A stretch of DNA of 64,000 bases from Cryphonectria parasitica EP155 (GCF_011745365.1 NW_024468915.1:1280653-1344652), one strand, 5' to 3'. Shown: positions 11,353-23,393, numbered from the stretch's first letter. The notes: generated by a model not told the origin, from the letters alone. Translations and numbers: made by a program.

Positions 11353-12729
11353 TCATCTTTGGCCCCCGTTCTTCCCACCCACAGCCTCTTCCTCGTCCCT
11401 ATACCCCCCTTCCTCCTCGTTCCCCCACCCATCATCCCCCGCCGTGTCCCACAGCGAGATATCATCATCATCCACCATCAGCGCAGCCGCGTCATCCGGA
11501 TTCATCAGCCTGGCATCCTCGGCTCCAGCCAGAGCAGCCGCCAGCGCCGCCGCCGCCGCCGCCTCCTCGTCCTCGTCCAGATACGCCCCGCCACTGCCGC
11601 CCCTCGCCCTTCCGTCGAGCGGCCTTCCCGTCTCGGCCTCCTCCCGGGCCAGCTGCTCGGCGCGGGCCATGGTGCGGCGGTAGATGACGTAGCCGACGCC
11701 GATGCCGACGCCGGCGCCGATGAGCATGGAGAGGTAGTTGACGAGCCTGTCGCCAAAGCCCATCTCGTCGCCGCGCTCGGCGAGCAGGGCGAGGCGGGAG
11801 CCGATGAAGACGTGGACGAGCAGCTTCGGGGAGGCGAGGGCGGTGGCGAGGGCGAAGCCGGTGGTGCGGATGGAGGGCACGGTGGCGAGGAAGCCGTTGG
11901 ACAGGCTGTAGGGCAGGGGGCAGAAGCGGACGAGGGCGAGGACGCCCAGGCCGTCGTGGCGGAGGACCTGGCCCAGGGCGACGAAGCGGTGGTCGGTGCC
12001 GACGAGGCGGTCGACGTAGGCGGAGAGCACGGTGCGGCTGGCGACGAACGCGGCGGAGGAGCCGGCGACGGTGGCGGAGGCGACGATGGGCCAGCCGAGG
12101 GGGAAGCCATAGACGAAGCCGGCGACGGTGCAGGCGGTGCTATAGCCGACCAGAGGGGGGAAGGCGACGAGGAAGGTGAGGACCCAGATGATGAGCCAGC
12201 CGCCGGGGAGGGCGCGCCACGAGACGGCGATGGGCGCCAGGAGGGTGAAGAGGCGGTGCGAGAAGATGAGGAGGGTGATGGACAGGGCGAGGATGAGCAC
12301 GCCGGCGGCGAGAGCGAGGAACTGCTGGGTCGGGGAGAGCCCTGCGTAGACGGCGGCCGAGTGGTCGTAGAGATTGCGCGCGGCCGTTACGGAGGTGGAA
12401 ACGAGGGCGCCGAGCTGGGAGCGGAGGTCGGTGGGTGTGGTGGCGCTGCCCGAGTGGCGCCGCCCGTGTAGACTATAAGGCGTCGAGAGGCGCCGTGCAG
12501 AAGAGGCGGACGGGGTGGTGGAGGGGCGGACCCAAGGCGCTGCTGCGGGTGTTGGGGGCGCATCGTGCTCGTCGTTCAAGTCGTCGCGGAACGGGGTGTG
12601 GGAGCCTCTCGAGGGAGGAGGCGGAGAGGAAGACAAGGAGGATAAGGAGGACGAAGACGGTGTCTTGTTTTGTGGTGATGAGGAAGCGGACAGGCCGGCT
12701 GCCGCGGGTTGATGGTGGTCGGCTGGCAT
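11353..12729 (-). CDS. TVP38: Tvp38/VTT-domain (SNARE-associated Golgi) membrane protein
   Basis: A single-exon gene of 458 aa from the ATG at 12729. The family (VTT/DedA-like, yeast Tvp38) resides in Golgi and late secretory membranes and is linked to vesicle traffic and lipid distribution. After a disordered Ser/Pro-rich cytosolic N-terminus of about 140 residues come hydrophobic segments: FLALAAGVLILALSITLLIF, GGWLIIWVLTFLVAF, the VTT core with VGYSTACTVAGFVYG, then ALVRFCPLPYSLSNGF. The last matches the conserved (R)xxPxPyxxxN motif. A final helix is MLIGAGVGIGVGYVIY. The C-terminus is long, acidic and Ala-rich. Immediately upstream is a (GA)22 array, and beyond it an in-frame ATG at 12834 that would add 35 residues including a Leu-Ser run. 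I prefer 12729 because its -3 base is A and the repeat falls outside the protein. Confidence 0.85.
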   Translation of the reverse strand: MPADHHQPAAAGLSASSSPQNKTPSSSSLSSLSSSPPPPSRGSHTPFRDDLNDEHDAPPTPAAAPWVRPSTTPSASSARRLSTPYSLHGRRHSGSATTPTDLRSQLGALVSTSVTAARNLYDHSAAVYAGLSPTQQFLALAAGVLILALSITLLIFSHRLFTLLAPIAVSWRALPGGWLIIWVLTFLVAFPPLVGYSTACTVAGFVYGFPLGWPIVASATVAGSSAAFVASRTVLSAYVDRLVGTDHRFVALGQVLRHDGLGVLALVRFCPLPYSLSNGFLATVPSIRTTGFALATALASPKLLVHVFIGSRLALLAERGDEMGFGDRLVNYLSMLIGAGVGIGVGYVIYRRTMARAEQLAREEAETGRPLDGRARGGSGGAYLDEDEEAAAAAALAAALAGAEDARLMNPDDAAALMVDDDDISLWDTAGDDGWGNEEEGGYRDEEEAVGGKNGGQR

Positions 12730-12742
12730 GGTGTTGACGGTT

Positions 12743-12744
<2 letters not shown>

Positions 12745-12789
<45 letters not shown>
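12745..12789. repeat. (GA)22 dinucleotide microsatellite in the Tvp38 5' leader
   Basis: A perfect AG/GA array lies 15 bp upstream of the preferred Tvp38 start codon. On the minus strand it reads as CT repeats, and a polypyrimidine stretch just 5' of a start is common in fungal leaders. Confidence 0.95.
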
Positions 12790-12792
<3 letters not shown>

Positions 12793-14008
12793 TTCTGCTG
12801 TCAAGTTAAGGTTAGCTTTCTGCTCTTCACTCATGGGATTCGCTAGATTGATGGATGGATAATACCTCAAGTCCTTCCTATCGTAATAGCACAGCTTGGG
12901 AAGCAGTAGAGAGAGTTGTATAACAGTAGTAGTACAAGAAAACGGAAGCTACCTCTGTGCAGCCATCAGGACCAGCAGGAAAAGAACAAGAAAAGAAGAA
13001 GTTGATGATTGTAGAAGAGAAATCGTGTTGTTGGGCAGAGCCCAATTGGCAGTAGTATTTCTTGTTGCTTTCTTATTTTCCTTGCTTGTCTCTTCTTTTC
13101 TCCTTCTTCTTTTCTTTGGTAGCTTGTCGAGCTGAAATGGTTGAGGAAGAGAAAGAGAGGTGACGTGTGAAACTGTTTGAATACTAATACGGCAGCAGTA
13201 GTGCTCACACCAAGGCTAGTGGTGGTGGAGGCGCAGCAGGCCCGCCGTACAGTACGTAAGTACTTGATATGCACTAAGCATAAGCATCCGCCTCCAAACA
13301 AAAAGCTGGATCCCTGCTTCTCTTCCTCTCTTTCTTCCCTCTCTTGATCTAATTCGCTCTTCTCCTTTTCTCTTATACTCTCTCTAGTAATCAAAAACGG
13401 AACAAGTTTTCAAATCGTGTTAGAAGGTGATCATTGTGAAAGAGAGGTCAAGTATAATAGAGAGTGGAAGAAAGATATACACGCAGAAAGTGACATGCTC
13501 TGTAGAAATGGCGACCCAGTTCCCTTTTGGTGATGTTACTGTTTCACGGGGTCCGTTTTGGATTGTCGCAAACCCATTCATTCCCCGAGGCCAGGCCATC
13601 TTCCGTAACCCGAAGAACAGAGAGAGACTCACTTGCCTACTATGGTACTATAGTAATATTATTGGAACGACAACCGTGCATATTGTCCCATACTGATCGA
13701 TTGATCTGCCCTGGTAGATGCAGATACATCATGTATGCAGGTGTGCCTTGCATCTTTATAGTCGTATTTTATGTACATGGTAGCTTTGAATTAAGTACTC
13801 CGGGAGCCTCCAGAGCTGCGGCAATTGAGATCCGATCTGGGGTCTGCTATCAATTATCAGCGGGTAGATCTCCTGGATCTGATCGACAAGGTCTCGACCC
13901 CAGATGGAGGGGGTTTAGCCATGGTCTGCTGCATTATTCGACGCCGCCAAGACGACCACCGTCTTCTCTTCTCTTCTTTTTTTTTATAAGTATTCGGCCC
14001 TTGTTTCG

Positions 14009-14055
<47 letters not shown>

Positions 14056-14193
14056 GTTGTCATTAACCTCAAGTCAAGGCCCACCGCAACAGAAAGACGG
14101 CTTTAATGTGACTTTAACTTTATTCTTAGTTGACTTAATCTTCTGTTCTTGTCTTGTCTTGGTCTTCTCTTCTTCCTCTTCTTCTCATGTAGG
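12790..14193. other. Intergenic, Tvp38 upstream to CCCH/SMR 3' end
   Basis: The region holds the Tvp38 promoter on the left and the 3' flank of the CCCH/SMR gene on the right. It includes an ATC trinucleotide array at 14008-14055 and several purine-rich stretches. Frames of about 60-180 codons exist but have no recognisable domain. Confidence 0.5.
14008..14055. repeat. (ATC)n trinucleotide microsatellite
   Basis: About sixteen near-perfect ATC units lie in the 3' flank of the CCCH/SMR gene. Confidence 0.95.
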
Positions 14194-16579
14194 TCACCGA
14201 CTCCCTCTAGGCCCCTTAGGAGGCTCTTTACCGATTGTAGTATCACGCACCAGAAGCTTCACCTTGCCCTCTCCTATCTCCACTCCCTGCGACAAGATAT
14301 CGACCGCCTCCTTGGGCTCATCCCTCCGCGTCTTCAGCAGGCTCCTGTCGTAGCTCCGCGCGTCGATCCCTAGGATCCCGCCCATGCTGTTGCGGTCTCC
14401 CGGCACCGAGAACTCCCGGAAAGCATACCGCCACTCGCTCAGGAAGCTGCGCACAGCCTTGCCCACCTTGTCCTTACCGTTCTTGCTGTGGTGGCCTGTT
14501 CCCGTGATGGCGTACACCGGCCTGTTATCGTGCTCGTTCTCCAGCAGCACTCGCTCCAGGTACTCCACCGCCTCCTCCGTATGAAGCCCGTGCAGGTCTA
14601 CGTAGATCTCGTTGCTCGACGAGCTGCTCTTATTGCGCTCCTCGTATAGCTTGTCTGCCGCCTCGCGGTGGTATCTCCGCATCAGGTCGTTCTCGCTCTG
14701 CCCTCGGAGGCTGAACACCTTGGCCTGCCGTGCATCTTGACGGTTCCACGCCTGCGCAGCACTGTAATTATTTTGATTCTTTCTTTTAGTTCCACGGTCT
14801 CTCGTATTTAGGGATCCTCGATCGAAAGGAGGAAGAAGGAAGAAGAAGAAGGAGAAGAAGAAAAAAAAGAAAAAAAGAGCACCACTTACTTTTGCAGGAA
14901 CTTGTTCCTAAGTGCGCCGTGCCTGTGCGCTTCGCCGCGAGCCTTCATGTACGCCTTGTTCGTGCCCTCGCCCGTCTCTAGCCATGGGATGTGCTTCGGG
15001 CTGGGGATGGCCTGCGCTGCCGCGCTGTTCTCTCCGTTCCGCCCGCCCTGCGAGCTCCCGTTGCGGCTCATTTTCTTAGATGAGTCAGGCCGCGAGGCTG
15101 GACCGGGCGATGGAGCCATCTTGACGATGTCGGCGAGGGAGCTCGGAGTGTACGTTTCCTTGGTCCCGTGTCCATGACCACCCCGCTTACCGTGGTGCTT
15201 CTTGCCCTGCTTGGCCGAGGCAGAACCAAGACTTGGGAAGGCTTCATTGTCATCGAGCAAGAGGGCTGCCTGGGCGGCCGCGGCCTCCTTGTTCTGTTGA
15301 TGTCGGCTACCCGGGCGAGACCGCGAACGCGGCTCCCCTGGGATGTTCTTGAAGCCTGGCGGCGGTGCGATACCAACAGAAGGAGTAAAACTAGGGACCG
15401 CGTCCAGATTCAAGGATCCGAGCGATGGGAAGCTAGAGTAGTCCTGAACCTGGATGTTGGCAGGCGACTTTTGCGTCGGAGGGGTGCTCGTGCCCTCGAC
15501 GTTCAGCTTGTTCATGAGATGAGCCGGATCGTGCGAGAAGATGCACGTCTCTCCGGCCAGGCAGTTTCCAGCGAGCCAATATCTGTACAGAGCGGAGATG
15601 GTCAGCACGTCAGCCAGAACTCACAGCCAAGGGAAAATGGATTTGGGTGCATGTGTATGTAGATAACTCGCCTGCAAATATGACCGCTCAGGTCGTGGCT
15701 GAAGCGGCAGTCCGCGCGCATACAGCTACCAGACGACAGGAAGAACTTGCAGATCACCCCTGACTTCTGGTCTGCCGGGGTCGTCGGGCGGGCGTCTGGG
15801 GTCATAGACTTGCCGACTAGGTAGCCATTGGTGTCTGCCGAAGAAGCCGGGGGCGTGTCCTGCGAGTCCATCATGGACATGAGCACTGCGCCAAGGTCGT
15901 AGCCGTTCTCAACAAGCGCCTGGCTGATCTCCTCATCCGTCCGCGACTCGCCGAGGATCGACCGCAGAACATCATGCGGCCTCATCGGAGCCTGCTGGGA
16001 GGAGAACTCGGGCGCGGCGGCGTTGAGACCGCTGGCTGTGCCGAAAGAAGAGGCTACACTAATGGCGTCGTCGGCCACGAGCCAGTCCACATTATCAGAG
16101 GTATAGTCCTCGAACGTCTCATGCGAGGGCTCAGTGTCGTTCGCAAACTCGTAGGCATTCAGGTTCGGGCTGTGCGGTATCGCTGGCGTCGAGAAGGCAA
16201 GTCGTGGCGAGGGGCGAGGTGAAGAGAAGGGGGAGGCGGCAGACGAGAGGGTACGGCTGAAAGGAGGAGCGAAGCCTGGCGGTGCGAGAGGGCTCACACC
16301 GAGACGCGGTGAGCCGGAGAGGGGCGTTGCTGTGCTCCTGAACGAGGCTGGCGACGGCCGCCTCAGGATGGTCTGCCGGATCACGGGAGGAGAGGCGCTA
16401 TTACCACCTCCCTCCTTGAAGCGCCAGAGCACGTCCAATACCGCATTGTCCAGTGACTGACCGGTCAGCGTCGTCTCCTTCCTCAGCAGCTCCTCCAGCT
16501 TGTCCGCCTTGTCCTCATCTTCTATGGCCGAGTCCTGCAGGACTGGCAGGCAGATCTCATACGTCTCGTCGGAAACCAT
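14194..16579 (-). CDS. CCCH zinc-finger and SMR-domain protein
   Basis: Exons on the minus strand are 16579-15672, 15582-14890 and 14761-14194 (722 aa, frame closes exactly). The layout is an N-terminal helical region, a CUE-like segment (RPHDVLRSILGE, then EISQALVENGYDLGAVL, about 200-245), two adjacent CCCH fingers (CKFFLSSGSCMRADCRFSH and YWLAGNCLAGETCIFSH), a disordered PSLGS-rich middle, and a C-terminal SMR domain (VDLHGLHTEEAVEYL; TGTGHHSKNGKDKVG; FSVPGDRNSMGGILGID). SMR domains are RNA or DNA nucleases. CUE plus SMR proteins such as human N4BP2 and yeast Cue2 act in ribosome-associated mRNA decay, so a role in RNA quality control is likely by analogy. Intron 1 must use a GC donor (GCGAGT at 15671) because only that choice joins the two fingers in frame. 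The start gives the family-like MVSDETYEICLPVLQD. Confidence 0.85.
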
Positions 16580-18150
16580 CAGGGCCCTTTTCTCGTTGGT
16601 TTCGGTCTGGAGGGAGGGGAGTTCTTGGGTTTCGATGCGCGCAGGTGTGGAGTGTGAACGAGTGTCTGTGTCTGCCTGCGCGTGTGTGTATATGCGGTGT
16701 GCGTGTGTGAACACAAGGGGAGAAGATGATATTCGGGATTACGGCTATGGAGCTGTTATAACGATTCGGCTGCGACCTCGGGGAGGACCTGGAGGGGCAT
16801 AAGGTGACAGGGCTGAGTTGTGTGTCAGCCCCCGGAGAGAGATAGAGAGACAGAGTGACAGGATCAAAGTGGGCGGGCGTGCTGGCTGGGGTGACGGATC
16901 GCACCAACTCGAAAAGGGCAGGGCGTGGGAATAGAACCCTCGTTCGGTTCGCAAGAGGATCGGAGGGTCCGTAGCAGAGATGATGTCGATGTGGTTTTTA
17001 TTCGGTCGGGGGCGGAGGTCGATCTATGGGATGGGGGCTCGGGCCGTAGGTCGATGGTGAAGCCTAGGGGCATCGTGCTGCTTCACAGGGTCTCGAGGGG
17101 CATTACGTAGTCGTGGTCGGGCATACGGCACGCCAGGTGTGACAGAGGATGCTACTGCGCCTGCTGCTGAGTAGAGGTTTCCCCTAGAAGAGAGCAAGGC
17201 TTTAGAGAAAGATAGAGATAGAAAGTGAGAGGGCGCGAGAGAGAGAGACAAAAGACAGCCTACCCTGTACAGGTGGTGACACGGCAGGGGCGCCTCTTTG
17301 CTGCTGACAGGACCAGGAAAGAGCTGCAGGGGAACCAGGCAGAGACAACAAGCTCTCCTGAGTCAGCCAAGATAAGTCAGGTAAGTCGATGTTCGCTGTG
17401 CAGGGCACAGGAATAGTATCAAGGGTAAGGTCAATCAATGATCAGGGCTGCTCAGTCAGGCTGGGTGCCACTCTAGTATGTATGGGTGTGGGTGGGTGGG
17501 GGTCTGTGAATGTATTGGATGTGTGGTATGTGTAAAGTACAGTGGTTTGTTGATGATGGTTTCGCCTTTCCAGGTGTGTTCAGCTCTTGAGGTGATGAAC
17601 AACTGTTGGGTTAGTCAAGGCGCAGTAGGTAGTAGTCACAGATGCAGTGATTCACCCTTGGCCCTTGGGGTTGTCATGGGGCCAGGGGGGGCGGGCTATC
17701 GGGGTACCATAGTACTGTGGAACATTATCTGGTACCATAATAGTACAGTAGTAGCATACAATGCCAATGTACTATGTACAGTAGTGCCCATGTATCTAAA
17801 GGGGCTAACAGGGGTAATCGTTGTATGACATATCCCTCTACCTTCTTAAGCAGCCACTCCGGTGCATTGCCACGAATTAGCCGCCCAGGTCAGTTCACTA
17901 CCCAGACAGAGAATTGTTTGACACTGGGCATGTCAAAAAAGAGTGAGACATCGATGCAGGCTGTAAAATAGACAATTCATATCTCCGTAGTGTACATGTA
18001 GCCTTACACAGGATAGCTGCTTTGCGTGCTCGGGTGCTCGGGTGCAAGATGCTGCCTGACTTGCAGCGTCCATCCACATTTGGATGCATTGCACAGAGCA
18101 TCTATGAACTGTATCAAGCAGTAGTTGCACAAGTAGTGCTTTATAGTATC
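16580..18150. other. Intergenic, 1.6 kb
   Basis: Promoter and 5' leader of the CCCH/SMR gene on the left, then sequence up to the 3' end of the F-box/JmjC gene. It contains TG-rich simple sequence (16660-16715 and 17478-17540) and repeated TAGTAC/GTAC-type words near 17700-17790. No coding frame is convincing. Confidence 0.5.
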
Positions 18151-20045
18151 TCAAGGCACCTCATCCTCATCCTCATCAAGACCAAACCCGAAACTAAACC
18201 CCCCTCCAGACCCCGCTTCCTGCTCTGCATCACCAGCGATGGCATCATCCCACTTGCGCTTCCTCCTGCTCTGCCTCTTCTCGAGACCCAACAGAGCCTC
18301 ATGGAGCAATTCTGGGAACTCGATTTTGAGGCGCTCGACAAAGAGACCGTATGGGTCCAAGACGTCACGCTTGAAACCTGTCACCTGGTCCGGCTTGTCC
18401 TTGAGGAACTCCAGGGCATCGACAAGGTGTGACTTGGGCACAAAATTCTGTGTCAGCGCGATACCACTCTCCAGGTTGACAACAAGATGCCACCATCCGC
18501 TTGGCACGTGGAGGATCTCTCCGGCCCTGCAGATCCCTTCGACGCACTCCGGCAGCTGCCGTGCCTCCTCGTGAAACTCGAGCAGCCATTCGGCGATGCT
18601 CAGGGGGCTCGTCACTTCGCTCTGGTCCCTAGAGACATATACTCCGGGAACATCAACATTCGGCGGGAACATGATCCAGTACTTGGCACCTTGGATCACC
18701 GCATTCCAGGCCGATGTAGCGTTAGGATCCTTGTGAAAGGTAGATCCGCTCTTCGCCGGGCCGATGATCAGCCACCGGTGGGCAGGTCTCTCTGAGCCCA
18801 GCAGCTCGAAGAGGTCTGGTCCGAAACAGTCAGGCTTCCAATACGCAGCACCCTCGTGCTTACCGACTGTAATCTTCATCTTCTCCGCAAACGCCTTGTC
18901 GAACAGATACAGAGGGCTCTCGTCTTGACTATTGGTCATGTAGTCATAATATGTCGAGAAAGGCCAGTCGACCGCCTCGGCGCGGAACTTGACGTCTGCA
19001 CATGTCCTAAGGAGACACTGCATATTCCACTGTTGGCAGACCGGCCAGGACCGAACGCAGTCGGTGAGTATGAAGGGTGTGTCGCTCCATTTCTCCGCGA
19101 ATTCATCATATGTCAGGTCCTTAAAACGCTTCATCTCGTTGGACCTCGGGATCTTAGAGTAGAATCTGTTGAGGGAAATTTGACTGCAGACAAATGGCCG
19201 GTGGAGGACATCAGAAAAGACAGTGCTGCAATCAACTTTCGCTTGCTTGTCTGAGGGGAGTCCCAGTAATGTCGATCGCCACGTTCCCTTCCACTCGAAA
19301 GGGCGCTGATTATGCTCATGGGACCTGAGAAAACCGTCAGAAGTGTAGTCTGTGGAAAAAGTTGTCGGAACCATAAAGGCACAATTCTTATTGTGAACGA
19401 CTTGGTAGGGCTCAGTGACATGAGCTGAGCTGATCTTGAACCTCGGGCAGATCCCTATGGCTGTGCCCAAAAGACTTGTGAAACAGAGTTCTTGTGGGCG
19501 GAGGTAGGAATACGCAAGGTGAGTCAAGAGAAGGAATACGAGGGGCGGATGTTACATGACACATCCAGAGCACGTCTGACAACAAGCCAAACTTGGCCTT
19601 GTTAGACATCTGTACTTACGCTAAGAAAAGGGTTTTCCATAACTCCTCAGAAATAGAGAAGGCATACAGAAACTTGCTGCAACAGCCCAGTTGTCTGAGA
19701 GATTTTTTATCAAGATATTCCAGGAACTGGGCCAAAACCTCTACATGGAGCTGTCAGTTAGGAGAACATGCAGAATTGTGTCAAGAACAACAGTGGCAGA
19801 ACCATACCATCTGGTAATGCCTGAAATGTTCCAATAGCCTCACGAGCATCGGTAGTCCCGGGTGCAAGCAGCTTGTTTCCCGAGGGTTTAATTCCCAAGG
19901 GGTGAATCGGTGACTCAAGGCCAACTTGCTCATCCGTAAGCCCTGCCCTTAGTCTATATCTGACGCTGCTGTGGCCTTGAACGGATCCTCCGCTATTGTT
20001 GTCACCAAGGACAATCCGAGCATCCTGGTCCTTTTGGAGAAGCAT
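18151..20045 (-). CDS. F-box and JmjC domain protein
   Basis: Exons on the minus strand are 20045-19808, 19740-19620 and 19324-18151 (510 aa, frame exact). The F-box becomes visible only after splicing exons 1 and 2: FQALPDEVLAQFLEYLD, then RQLGCCSKFLYAFS and ELWKTLF. Exon 3 carries WKGTWRSTLLGLP and a JmjC domain with the Fe(II) site HKD in TFHKDPNAT and the distal His in GWWHLVVN, plus GAKYWIMFPP. JmjC proteins of this type are Fe(II)/2-oxoglutarate hydroxylases or demethylases related to JMJD6. The F-box suggests recruitment to an SCF ubiquitin ligase. The C-terminus is basic (RRKRKWDD), then acidic and glycine-rich, which is nuclear-like. The substrate is unknown. The ATG at 20045 is the first in-frame ATG, but an upstream exon is possible. 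Intron 2 is long (295 bp) for this gene set. Confidence 0.85.
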
Positions 20046-20911
20046 TTCTTTGTTGGCGGAGAAAGGGAGGGTGTTTCTTGGCTGGTGATGGGACAAGTCT
20101 CTATCCGGGGACAGCTGATCTTTTGGGAAAGAAGAAGAAGAAAAAAAAGCACTTCTGGCTGCTGTAATCAGTGTTCTCAGGAAGTGGATGCGGCTGTCAG
20201 GTCCAAAAGGATTGGTGGCGCGATGCTGCGACGCTCAGGGATGCAATTATGACAGTAAGACCAGTACCAGGTGATCTTAGGTTAGGGAGATTTCAAAAAA
20301 GAAATTAAAATAATTCTGCACAATCCATAATGTGACTCCTGGTATGACTGATATATCTCTTCTTTTGGCAAGAGGGGGTTTGTAGCAGCTGGTTGGTCTA
20401 CAATAGGGAAGAGTCAGGTGAAAAGTGACCCTTAGCGAGGCATTGGGAGGCGAAGGAAGGAGAGAAAGAAAAAGAAAAAAAGTTTGCCCCACTATGGGGG
20501 ATAGGCGATAGAGGGGAGGCAAGTGAGTTGGCAATCGATATCCAGGTTCTTAGCGCTGCAGCTTAGGTGCGACGCACAGGCCAAGTCCTGAGGCGGCACC
20601 CCAAACAAAAAGTCAAGCGGCCTGTCCCTCAGAAAAATCTTCCTCTACCACCTCCAAACCTCCATCAAACAAACACCAACAGACCATTCCACATATACCT
20701 CGACACTCGCTCTCTACCTTTCGGAGAGCATCAGGTCTAGTGTTTTTTCTTCTTCACAACTTTTCACGAGACGCGACTTCTCAGGGCTCCCTCTGCGAGA
20801 CCACTGAAGTTCATTTCTGACAAACGCAACCCCACCTTCAATTCTCACAACAATTTCTAGGTCTCAAGCAGCGCTTGTGATCTAGATTTGCCATCAGCGA
20901 CTACCGCAATC
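20046..20911. other. Divergent promoter region, F-box/JmjC and eIF4A
   Basis: About 870 bp lie between the two start codons. The eIF4A side (20640-20910) is CT- and CA-rich, typical of the leader of a highly expressed fungal gene. No coding frame is supported. Confidence 0.5.
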
Positions 20912-22502
20912 ATGGCTACCGACAAGGGCCTCGAGGATGTTCCCGAGGGTAAGTTACACCTCTTGCCTCTCTCTTCTATCCCTATCAACATCACACCCAT
21001 CACCTGAGCCTGTCTCAAGACCCCGCCCCTTGCTGCCAGACTGCCCCTCTGCCCACAAACTTTCTGGCGCGCCAAGGGTTGGCGCCCAACACCACCTCTC
21101 CGCCTGCACAGGCAGCGATGCGATAACCAGATGGCTAACCTGCAACAACAATACAGGTCAGATTGAGTCTAACTACGATGAGACTGTCGATTCTTTCGAC
21201 GAGATGAACCTCAAGTCCGAGCTGCTTCGAGGTAAGGAGATCGATCTGCCCCCGCCGACCGCCATAACATGGATATACATGGCTAATTTGGGAGCAAAGG
21301 CATCTACGCCTACGGTTTCGAGCGCCCCTCTGCTATCCAGCAGCGCGCCATCATGCCTGTCATCAAGGGTAAGACACCAGATTGAATTCCAAACACTCGC
21401 ATCCACATTTGCTTATCTTTGCACCACACAGGCCACGATGTCATTGCCCAGGCCCAGTCTGGTACCGGCAAGACCGCCACCTTCTCCATCTCGGTCCTGC
21501 AGAAGATCGACCCCAACCTGAAGCAGTGCCAGGCCCTGATCCTCGCCCCTACCCGTGAGCTGGCCCAGCAGATCCAGAAGGTCGTTGTCGCCATCGGCGA
21601 CTTCATGAACGTCGAGTGCCACGCCTGTATTGGTGGTACCAGCGTCCGTGATGACATGAAGGCCCTCCAGGATGGTCCTCAGGTCGTCGTCGGTACCCCT
21701 GGCCGTGTCCAGGACATGATCCAGCGTCGCTTCCTCAAGACCGACGGCATGAAGATGTTCGTTCTCGATGAGGCCGACGAGATGCTTTCTGTGAGTTGCC
21801 CAGCCTTCACACCTTGGCGCACATGGGTGTTCTAACAGCCCTCTGCAGCGCGGTTTCACCGAGCAAATCTACGATATCTTCCAGCTCCTTCCCCAGTCCA
21901 CCCAGGTCGTCCTGCTGTCTGCCACCATGCCCCAGGACGTTCTCGAGGTCACCACCAAGTTCATGCGCGACCCCGTCCGCATTCTGGTCAAGAAGGACGA
22001 GCTTACCCTCGAGGGTATCAAGCAGTTCTACATTGCCGTCGAGAAGGAGGAGTGGAAGCTCGACACCCTCTCCGACCTGTACGAGACCGTCACCATCACC
22101 CAGGCTGTCATCTTCTGCAACACCCGCAGAAAGGTCGACTGGCTGACCGACAAGCTCACTGCCCGCGACTTCACCGTCTCTGCCATGCACGGTGACATGG
22201 ACCAGGGCCAGCGTGACCTTATCATGAAGGAGTTCCGCTCCGGCTCCTCTCGTGTCCTGATCGCCACTGACCTGCTGGCCCGTGGTATCGATGTCCAGCA
22301 GGTCTCCCTGGTCATCAACTACGATCTCCCCGCTAACCGGGAGAACTACATCCACCGTATCGGTCGTGGTGGTCGTTTCGGCCGAAAGGGTGTTGCCATC
22401 AACTTCGTCACCGCCGACGACGTTCGCATGATGCGTGAGATCGAGCAGTTCTACAGCACTCAAATCGAGGAGATGCCCATGAACGTTGCCGACCTCATCT
22501 AA
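20912..22502 (+). CDS. TIF1: ATP-dependent RNA helicase eIF4A
   Basis: Five exons: 20912-20948, 21157-21231, 21300-21368, 21432-21790 and 21849-22502 (397 aa, the usual size). This DEAD-box helicase of the eIF4F complex unwinds mRNA leaders for ribosome scanning in the cytoplasm. All motifs are present: Q motif ([13 protein letters not shown]), [18 protein letters not shown], a SAT motif, [24 protein letters not shown] and [13 protein letters not shown]. Third positions are strongly C/G biased, fitting very high expression. Three introns interrupt the first 60 codons, as is common for highly expressed fungal genes. The start gives [17 protein letters not shown], close to fungal eIF4A. Confidence 0.97.
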
Positions 22503-23393
22503 ACACCATCACTGGAAGTCGAGTCTTTCCCCCACATCCACTCGACGATTCAACTACACCTTCCGCGCATACCGGGGTTCCTTCAGGGCATAAGTGGTTA
22601 GTTGGCAAATAGAGGGAGAGGGGGCTGCGCTGCCAGACAGAGCTGGCATCCGCGCAGCTTGAGCGGAGAGGGTACGGAAACAAAAGTAGCTTGAGATTTT
22701 CTTTTTTCCAAAGAGGGATCGCGAATTCATTAATGCCTTTCAATTTTTGCGCGGGGACACGTGCTTGGCTGTCCACCGAGATATCTGGACTGATCTGCAT
22801 TGGTGATTTTGTTTGCTTTGCCTTTGTAAAGTTCATTGCAAGTGAAATCAACCGTAAAAAACATGGCCTGACCACAAGGGAAAGCATTTTCTCTGATACC
22901 ACCTGCATCTCCAGACTATGAAAATAAACTAGACACAACCTTGCATTATCACAGAGCCCATCAACATGCGAGACTTGGCTGGTCTTTAATTGATGCGCCC
23001 AGTGCAGCCGGCGCATATCAGGGTTGCTGTGTCAAATTCATCGAGAAGGTAAGTACACTCCTCCAGTACTGCAGTTGAGTATGTCTGGTGTACTCCGTTC
23101 AAATAGCACGGTATGGTATGCCCTTTTCTAAAGCCAGTTATAGTGCACACCCACTACGGAGCAGTACATAAAATCTTGTACCCCCTAGGACCTCACCCCT
23201 GCCTCCCGCGCTAGTAGAGCCCCTGTACCTTTCCGCAGCAGTCTCAGCTGCACTAGGTCCAAGCAGATAGCATCCATCATCTTCCCACAGGCGACAACTT
23301 GTAACACATCACAACAATATCACCTGCATACCATTTACAGTCCCGCATCTTAGAGTCTCCAAACAAAGACGCAATCGATCAACATCAGCAATC
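22503..23393. other. Intergenic, eIF4A to Yra1
   Basis: 3' flank of eIF4A and promoter of the export adaptor gene. A 173-codon minus-strand frame (22495-23016) has no domain and overlaps the eIF4A 3' end, so I do not call it. Confidence 0.5.

Noticed and set aside
11359..12471. 370-codon plus-strand frame rich in Gly, Glu and Ala
   Set aside because: Antisense shadow of the GC-biased Tvp38 gene; low-complexity composition and no domain.
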